Below are positions 58,150 to 64,000 of a stretch of DNA of 64,000 nucleotides, piece by piece; the stretch's first letter is position 1; the number at the start of each line of letters is the position of its first letter. Position numbers and translations under genes: made by a program. This DNA comes from Martensiomyces pterosporus (Eukaryota > Kickxellomycota > Kickxellomycetes > Kickxellales > Kickxellaceae), in assembly GCA_025201845.1 (NCBI GenBank), contig MU603957.1, positions 94,986 to 158,985 on the forward strand, in the 5' to 3' direction. The notes under the pieces are model-generated. The model was not told the origin of the DNA. It made no database searches and worked only from the letters and a program-made list of their open reading frames with translations.

Positions 58150-58878
58150 TTAGAGGTCCTTGTTGAGTCTGGCAAAGTCGGTTCTCCAGGTAAGCTCTGA
58201 CGTGTACGGAAGCCGCATGCACTCGCCAAACGTGCGGATCGAGTTGAACGCCTTTATCCACGCAAACTCGAGCGCAAACGGGCCCTCCTGGCGGTCTGAG
58301 ATTGAGAACCCCACAGTCTCCATCTTTGTCGATGCCATCGATGGCTGCGAGGCAACGATGACGCTGTTGCTTGTCAGCGTAAACATGCTGAACGGGATGA
58401 CCACCGTCTCCCAGCGGCCCGGCGTGCGGATCGGCAGCAGGTGCTGGTAAATATCCGTCGGGATGAGCGACTCTGACTTGAGGTTGACAAAATATTTACG
58501 CCGATCAGCTTTGACGCGCAAGGCAAGGTACCGGAACAGCGAGCTGTCCCAGCATCCGTTGGTCAGTATGTTCGACTGCGGGTCCCTTGTGCGCACCATG
58601 GCATAGCCGCTGCGCTTAAACCGCACGTCCTCGGGCAGCTTTTGCGATATGTATCCATGGAACTTTGCGTGCCCGTCCTTGGTTATGTCGAGCCAGGCAT
58701 CGGAGAACCCATTGATGTCTCTGTCCGATCCCTTCACCCAGTCCTGCAAATCGCGCTTCGAATTCACACTCGCAACCACGAACTCTGTTTGCCTGTTCAT
58801 GAAATCTGCATTGTACACCTTTGTTGCGCTTTCCTTCAGCGCCTGCGCTGACCGCTCGAGGTACTTCAGCATCGACAT
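58150..58878 (-). CDS. Complex I intermediate-associated protein 30 (CIA30/NDUFAF1)
   Basis: A 242-aa CIA30-family protein. The conserved core runs from DLQDWVKGSDRDINGFSDAW (about 43-62) through FHGYISQKLPED, RSGYAMVRTRD, LALRVKADRRKYFVNLKSES and GRWETVVIPFSMF to GFSISDRQEGPFALEFAWIKAF. The family is a mitochondrial assembly factor of respiratory complex I membrane arm, which implies a classical complex I in this organism. The start at 58878 (MSMLKYLERS) gives a basic amphipathic N-terminus compatible with import. Divergent with the DP1 gene (424 bp between starts). Confidence 0.92.
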   Translation of the reverse strand: MSMLKYLERSAQALKESATKVYNADFMNRQTEFVVASVNSKRDLQDWVKGSDRDINGFSDAWLDITKDGHAKFHGYISQKLPEDVRFKRSGYAMVRTRDPQSNILTNGCWDSSLFRYLALRVKADRRKYFVNLKSESLIPTDIYQHLLPIRTPGRWETVVIPFSMFTLTSNSVIVASQPSMASTKMETVGFSISDRQEGPFALEFAWIKAFNSIRTFGECMRLPYTSELTWRTDFARLNKDL

Positions 58879-59302
58879 TTTCGGCTGTGCAGGCGACGTC
58901 TCCCTTCGTTATCGAATGTAGCAGCAAGAATTCGGAGCCAAGCGAACGAAAGAGGCACCGCAAGCGTGTCTGCTTCATCCGGTGCTTTCTGGCTCAAGAG
59001 CGCTATCGGGGCATGTGAGTCGAGTCGCGAGGAATGGAGCCGCTGCCTTGGCCATCGCCGTCACGCATCGCGCTGCATCTTTGGCCCAAGCGCTGCGGGG
59101 TAATTTAGCTGAAAGCGGCTAAAGCAGCGCGACAAAGCTCGCAGTCAGAAGCGCCTATTTCACGTGCATCGCTCTCCTTTCCCTGTTGCCGCTTCCAGCC
59201 TCCTTTTCATCCCTATTTACATCAATACTGCTCCACTCCCCCTTTAGCGCTCTTGACGCCGTTCTTACCGCCTCCACAGCCAGCACGCCCCTTGCCCCCC
59301 AA
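58879..59302. promoter_or_regulatory. Bidirectional intergenic region between CIA30 and DP1 genes
   Basis: 424 bp between divergent starts. CTATTTACATC near 59213 is the best AT-rich site for the plus-strand gene. No gene or RNA is seen. Confidence 0.45.
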
Positions 59303-60280
59303 ATGTCAGAGGAGGACAACCTGTTCCTGGCAGCAGTGGGCCAGCTGCCCAGAGAGGAGTACCCAGCGACGTGCAGCATCAACGCGGTGTTCCAAAGGCT
59401 CGACTTGCTTGTGCTGGTAAAGCTGCCTCCGCACTTGCACCCGCTGTTTGTCAGACTGCGTGCATTCTGCGTGCGCCGGACATTCACACTTGAGAAACGG
59501 CTCCACCTCAACCCAGCATTCAAGCTGCTGCTTAGTATACGCGTGGTCCCGCCGGAGCTGGCATTCGTTGCGGCAGCAGCGACCACCCTGTTTGCTCTGC
59601 GCTACCTATACAAGCACGCACTGGACCTGCTGACAAACATCATTGGCGTGGCATACCCGGCATACCAGTCCATACTGGCCATCGAATACGGTGGCTTGGT
59701 GCAAGAGCCGGTGGTGGACACTGGCAGTAAGGGAAGCTCGCTTGACAGCGCGCTTGGGATCTCGGAGCCAAACCTGGACAAGAAGCAATGGCTGATGTAC
59801 TGGGCAATCTACGGCGTGCTGACGACTGCTGACCATTGGGCGGGCCCAATTCTGCGGCTGTTCCCAATGTACAGGGTTGCAAAAATCGGCGTGCTTGTGT
59901 GGGCCCAGCATCGCAGGTACAATGGCGCCACCTGGCTATACGACACATTTGTGCGGCCGCTGTTGCCACCCGCAGTGCAGTACCAGCAACAGCAGCCACA
60001 GAAACGGAAGCAGCAAAGTCCGGCAGCTAGCACTGCTACTTACGACCCGCGGCCATATATTCATGTAAACTCAAAGTACCACGAAGCACCCGCCAGCACA
60101 GCCACGCAGCAAGAGCACGAAGGCAGAGACGCTGTTCACACGTCGGATGAGGCTGGCAGCAGAGACAGCAGCCATGATCCGGCTCATAACGGCAGGCCCC
60201 CATCCACAGCATTCTCGTCGCTAGTCATGCCGTCGGTGTGGGATTCAGCGAATGCCCAAGCAGCCGTCGCCACTAAGTAA
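59303..60280 (+). CDS. TB2/DP1/HVA22 family ER-shaping protein (Yop1/REEP-like)
   Basis: A 325-aa protein. The TB2/DP1/HVA22 domain covers about residues 90-225: IIGVAYPAYQSILAIE, KKQWLMYWAIYGVLTTADHW, PILRLFPMYRVAKIGVLVW and RYNGATWLYDTFVRPLL are family hallmarks with two reticulon-like hydrophobic hairpins. Yop1/REEP proteins bend and stabilise tubular ER membrane. The N-terminal 60 residues and the 100-residue Ser/Gln/His-rich tail are extra relative to Yop1 (180 aa). The ATG at 59303 (MSEEDNLFLA) was chosen; the frame is open upstream but without ATG. Convergent with ESF1. Confidence 0.93.
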   Translation: MSEEDNLFLAAVGQLPREEYPATCSINAVFQRLDLLVLVKLPPHLHPLFVRLRAFCVRRTFTLEKRLHLNPAFKLLLSIRVVPPELAFVAAAATTLFALRYLYKHALDLLTNIIGVAYPAYQSILAIEYGGLVQEPVVDTGSKGSSLDSALGISEPNLDKKQWLMYWAIYGVLTTADHWAGPILRLFPMYRVAKIGVLVWAQHRRYNGATWLYDTFVRPLLPPAVQYQQQQPQKRKQQSPAASTATYDPRPYIHVNSKYHEAPASTATQQEHEGRDAVHTSDEAGSRDSSHDPAHNGRPPSTAFSSLVMPSVWDSANAQAAVATK

Positions 60281-60509
60281 TGCCAGCTCGCCCATTGCGC
60301 CAGCAAGAGGGTCGGCGTGTATGCTGGCTGCAGAGCCATCCAGAGCCCAACGAGCCACCTCCAAAGACCCGCTGTGCTTGTACTGCAATATTCCATTTTC
60401 TTGGCACCCAAATTGCCCTGGCTGCTTTTGTTTCACCCGGTTTGGTAACGTGTGCTCTAATGCTCAAATATGGATGTGTATTGAAAGGCTGCGCTTTGAA
60501 CAGGGGAGG

Positions 60510-62591
60510 CTAGTTGTAGGACGTTTTGTGGCGCTTGCGGCTCTCGCTGAGCAGCTGGCCCATGGCCTTGGTCTTCTTAAAGTTGGGGTTATTGGGGTCG
60601 ATGGCAAAGTTGTGCGAGTCGTACAGCGCGCTGAAGCGAGGGTCGCTGGCATCGAGCTTGAAGTCATCCTCGACGTCGATCTTCTTTGAACGCTTGCCCT
60701 TCTTCCGACCCTTGCTCTTCTCGGCCTTGATGATCTCAGCCATGTCAAAGTGCTTGCGTCCCGACTCTGCTCCGTCCAGAAGGAGCTCCAGCTCGGCACG
60801 CTCCTTAGCCTCAGCCTCCTGGCGCTGCTTCCTGGTGAGCTTGTCCTCCTTGCCGGCAGTCTTCTTGCCCTGTGGCTTGGCAGCAAGGCCAGGAGCCTCT
60901 TCGCCGTCGCTATAAGTGAAGAACGAGTCAGCTGCCGCCTCTGGGTCAAGCTCATTGTCCGAGACGAGATCGGTGTCCCCGCCAGTCTTTTGCGCCTTCT
61001 TCGACTCTCTCCACTTCTCGCGCCGCTCCTTCTTGATGCGGCGGAACCGATCGATGGTGGTCTCGTTGGCGCGCGCCTTCTCTTCCTCCTCGGCATTCTT
61101 TCTGTCCTCCAGGCGCGACGCAGCAGCCTCGCTCAGTCCAGGCGTGAACGTAATCTCCATCTCTTGCTCGCCGTCATCCGCGTCCTCATCGCTATCGCTG
61201 CCATCGCCCGATGTGCCCAGCCCAGAGAGCAGCAAACTGCGCTTTTGCATGCGGGCTTCCTCATCCGAGGACTCATCCGATGACGAGGCAAGCAGGTTGC
61301 CAAAGTCCATATTGTCGATCTCCTCCTGAGTGAACGCGCGCCTGGTGACCTTCATGCGGCTGGGCTCGTCGGCGTCCCAAGTGAGCTTGACCTTGGAGTG
61401 CTGCAGTGCCTGTGTGGAAAAGTCCAGGGGCTCGTATTTCTCGGGCACATGGACTGCCTCGTCCTTGGGCTTTTCGTCAAACTCCATTTCGCCAGGGACA
61501 AACCGCATGTCAAAGAAGTTGGCGCTAGCCTCGTACTCAGTGCCATCGCAGTGGCTGTACACTGCACGCGCAGTCTCCATCGAGTCGCACTCGACGACCG
61601 CAAAGTAGTAGCGCATCTTCTCGAGTTCGTACTTGCGCAGAGCGACCTGGTCAAACTCCTCGTTGTCGTCAACCTGCTCCTTAACCAGGTCAACCTCGTC
61701 GTCGCTCTCGTCATCATCACCATCGTCGTCGCTCGAGTCCCCTTCATCGCCACCCTTGCTCTTGCTATCCTTTGGCCCGCCAAAGATGTCGCGGGGCGGT
61801 CCCTGAACAGCCTCCTGTGCCATGCGCTCCTTGCCAAACTCTGACGGGTAGATCTTGACCGAGACAATAGACCCGCCATCGGGCTTGAATGCCGAAAATA
61901 CTGTAAGGAGATCAACGGCACGCACATGCTCCCAGTCCATGTTCACGCAGGCGAACCGCTTGGTCTCGTCGCCACGAGGAATGGACTCTGGGTCCTCCTC
62001 AATGTCGCTCAGACCACCATTCTGACCCTTGCCGAATTTGCCCCACTCAACATCCGAAACGTCCGAATCAGACTCAGAGTCGGACTCCGAGTCAGAGCCC
62101 ACGCCCTCGCCACGGGCGCGGTCAATATGCGAGGGTGCCTCGTCCTCCGACTCTGATTCATCTTCCTCTGCTTCGTCTTCCTCTGATTCATCCTCTGACT
62201 CATCCTCATCCTCTGATTCATCCTCTGATCCGCTGCTGAGCCCCTTGGCCTTTGCAAACCTAGCATCCGCACCCCTCTTGGGCTTTTCTTTTTCCTCCTC
62301 CTCTCCATCTTCAGACTCGGATTCGGATTCGGAGCTGCCGAAATCGTATGTGCTGCGAAGCTGAGCCTCAACACGGTTGTCCTCACGAACGCGGCCGTAG
62401 CGATCAACCTTGGATGTTTCCGTAAAGTCTCTGTCCTTGATCATGTGCGCAAACCGCTTGTCGACCTTGACCTTGGAGTGGTTCTTTCTTGGCCGGACAA
62501 AGCGCGGGTCCTCCTGGACATGCGAGAAGCGCGAGTCCTGCGTGACCTTTTTGGCTGGCTCGCTCGGTCTATTGCTCTTTTGAGGCGCCAT
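60510..62591 (-). CDS. ESF1: Pre-rRNA processing protein Esf1
   Basis: A 693-aa nucleolar protein. N-terminal family blocks: DSRFSHVQEDPRFVRPRKNH and KVDKRFAHMIKDRDF, then a long acidic Ser/Glu/Asp region (about residues 85-195), the RRM-like NUC153-associated region (FACVNMDWEHVRAVDLLTVF, YYFAVVECDSMETA, ANFFDMRFVP), and the C-terminal NUC153 domain with KLDASDPRFSALYDSHNFAIDPNNP (about 645-680) and RKRHKT. Esf1 is part of the early small-subunit processome needed for 18S rRNA maturation. The true ATG is at 62591 (MAPQKSNRPS). Upstream 180 bp is the palindrome GAAAATTTTC, resembling the RRPE element. Divergent with ERH. Confidence 0.95.
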   Translation of the reverse strand: MAPQKSNRPSEPAKKVTQDSRFSHVQEDPRFVRPRKNHSKVKVDKRFAHMIKDRDFTETSKVDRYGRVREDNRVEAQLRSTYDFGSSESESESEDGEEEEKEKPKRGADARFAKAKGLSSGSEDESEDEDESEDESEEDEAEEDESESEDEAPSHIDRARGEGVGSDSESDSESDSDVSDVEWGKFGKGQNGGLSDIEEDPESIPRGDETKRFACVNMDWEHVRAVDLLTVFSAFKPDGGSIVSVKIYPSEFGKERMAQEAVQGPPRDIFGGPKDSKSKGGDEGDSSDDDGDDDESDDEVDLVKEQVDDNEEFDQVALRKYELEKMRYYFAVVECDSMETARAVYSHCDGTEYEASANFFDMRFVPGEMEFDEKPKDEAVHVPEKYEPLDFSTQALQHSKVKLTWDADEPSRMKVTRRAFTQEEIDNMDFGNLLASSSDESSDEEARMQKRSLLLSGLGTSGDGSDSDEDADDGEQEMEITFTPGLSEAAASRLEDRKNAEEEEKARANETTIDRFRRIKKERREKWRESKKAQKTGGDTDLVSDNELDPEAAADSFFTYSDGEEAPGLAAKPQGKKTAGKEDKLTRKQRQEAEAKERAELELLLDGAESGRKHFDMAEIIKAEKSKGRKKGKRSKKIDVEDDFKLDASDPRFSALYDSHNFAIDPNNPNFKKTKAMGQLLSESRKRHKTSYN

Positions 62592-62974
62592 CACAAACAC
62601 CCTGTTTCTGTTCTATGTGTATATGCGTGTGGTTTAAAGGGGCGCAACAGGTGGCCGGGGGTGTTAAGAGCTGAGCTAGTAAAGGCGGTGGAGAGAAGCG
62701 AGAGAGCTGTGCAATGCCGCTGCTGTTCCGTCTGGCTGTACCGAATGCTTTTTCTGGCTGGTCAGGACTAGAAAATTTTCCTGGCTCGTTGCAGCTCGGC
62801 TCGGCTCGACAAGCGGGCGTGTCTGCGTTTGTTTTGGGCACATGCACTGCAATGCTTCGCAGGAGCGGCGACAAAGGGGGAAGGACAAATCCGTCTCTGC
62901 TTTCTACTTTGTACCCTGCACTCTCCCCCCATACGCTCGGCCGCTTGGCGTTTCCTGCGACCCCTTCTAAAGAC
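62592..62974. promoter_or_regulatory. Bidirectional intergenic region between ESF1 and ERH
   Basis: 383 bp between divergent start codons. It contains GAAAATTTTC at 62771-62780, an RRPE-like palindrome about 180 bp from the ESF1 start and about 195 bp from the ERH start. No other gene. Confidence 0.55.
62771..62780. promoter_or_regulatory. RRPE-like palindrome GAAAATTTTC between ESF1 and ERH
   Basis: Perfect 10-bp palindrome placed about 180 bp upstream of the ESF1 ATG. A related element occurs at nearly the same distance upstream of eEF1B-gamma. Inferred to drive growth-linked expression. Confidence 0.35.
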
Positions 62975-63489
62975 ATGGTAAGCCACACACTCTATTTCTA
63001 CACCGTCGCTTCATGTTTGCTTGCTCAAAGCCGAATTCAGCAGCTGGAAATGCAGTCAGCTATGGCAGCCTGTTGCAAGGAGCAAGCGACCGTGGTGCGC
63101 AGCTAACATGCACATACACATACACACACATATATATACACACAAACGCCATCTGTGCTTTTGCTCAATAGTCACATACGATATTGCTGCTTCAGAGATC
63201 TAGCGCCAAGGAGTCCCGGACATACGATGACTTTGAGACAGTAGAGGAGGCACTGGAGAGCATCATTCGGATGTACGAGGCCCGCCTCAAGACGCTTTGT
63301 CCAGCGGCACTCCACGTCAACTACAGCCTGGACGACCTCAACAGGTTCATTGATCAGCACAAGGAATGCTGCATGCTGGTTCTAGATCCAGACACAAACA
63401 CCTACACATCGCACGACCTGGCGTGGATAAAATCGAGCATCCACAGCCACCTGCGAAAACTCCTGCAGATGTCAAAGGGCTCGTCGTGA
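62975..63489 (+). CDS. ERH: Enhancer of rudimentary homolog (ERH), start codon alone in exon 1
   Basis: Spliced 106-aa protein. Exon 1 codes only for the ATG (62975-62977), followed directly by donor GTAAGC. The 194-nt intron (62978-63171) ends in TTTTGCTCAATAG and contains a CA/TA-rich stretch (63113-63145). Exon 2 (63172-63489) starts TCACATACGATA, so the product begins MSHTILLLQRSSAKESRTYDD. This aligns directly with animal ERH (MSHTILLVQ...GRTYADYESV); the length also matches (104 aa). Reading through the intron instead gives a non-homologous peptide and a stop at 63104-63106. ERH is a small dimeric nuclear protein acting in RNA surveillance and splicing; fission yeast Erh1 works with Mmi1. 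Convergent with DPM1. Confidence 0.92.
63113..63145. repeat. CA/TA dinucleotide-rich tract in the ERH intron
   Basis: Alternating purine-pyrimidine stretch ACATACACATACACACACATATATATACAC-like, inside the ERH intron shortly before the acceptor. Confidence 0.8.
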
Positions 63490-63607
63490 GAGAGCGCGCA
63501 TGCCTGGCTGGTTTGCCGCCTTTCCCGTGTAGTTATGCAGTTGGCTAGTTGGGTTGTACTTTGAAATAGAGAATAACGTGGATTTGGGTGAGCGTCAAAA
63601 GTGGCAT

Positions 63608-64000
<393 letters not shown>

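Noticed and set aside
62975..63106. Unspliced reading of the ERH start into the intron
   Set aside because: Gives a non-homologous 43-residue peptide, whereas splicing at GTAAGC restores the conserved ERH N-terminus.

Overview
The window looks like nuclear DNA of an early-diverging fungus. Every recognisable gene is a eukaryotic housekeeping or accessory gene. Reading frames are long and mostly uninterrupted, third positions are GC-rich, and the few introns have GTAAGT/GTATGT-type donors. TATA boxes lie roughly 120-340 bp upstream of start codons, often followed by CT-rich leaders. The mix of fungal-type genes (Svf1, Vip1, Gap1-type permease, Tps2) with families missing from budding yeast (ERH, focadhesin, ANKRD40, SIRT4-type sirtuin, complex I assembly factor) points to a Zoopagomycota/Kickxellales-like (Coemansia-type) genome. 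That placement is inference; no rRNA or other decisive marker is present. No tRNA, rRNA, CRISPR array or transposon was recognised.

Layout. 0-9 kb: 5' end of eEF1B-gamma with a duplicated promoter segment, a 59-aa orphan gene, APC3/Cdc27, and MED1, whose frame is broken by a 77-bp tandem duplication. 9-13 kb: a three-exon yippee/Moh1 gene and GNA1, divergent across about 2 kb of non-coding DNA. 13-21 kb: a very large focadhesin-like protein. 21-30 kb: Tps2 (two exons), VPS60/CHMP5, an orphan, COQ8 and an ANKRD40-like protein. 31-35 kb: about 2.6 kb of non-coding DNA, then a C2H2 zinc-finger factor and a 10-N assembly gap. 35-46 kb: PRKRIP1-like, Rrp14/SURF6, SIRT4-like sirtuin, a pallidin-like coiled coil, amino acid permease, CDK7/Kin28 and a CDF metal transporter. 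45-52 kb: Svf1 and a head-to-head pair of secreted tyrosinases. 52-64 kb: a giant class 3 lipase, Vip1, CIA30, a TB2/DP1 protein, Esf1, ERH (start codon alone in exon 1) and the 3' part of DPM1.

Functional links are loose, as expected in a fungal chromosome. Translation and ribosome biogenesis: eEF1B-gamma, Rrp14, Esf1. RNA polymerase II transcription: MED1, CDK7. Mitochondria: COQ8, CIA30, perhaps the sirtuin and CDF transporter. Membrane traffic and lipids: VPS60, DP1, lipase, Svf1. The only obvious physical cluster of related genes is the divergent tyrosinase pair. Many genes are arranged head-to-head with start codons 340-900 bp apart.
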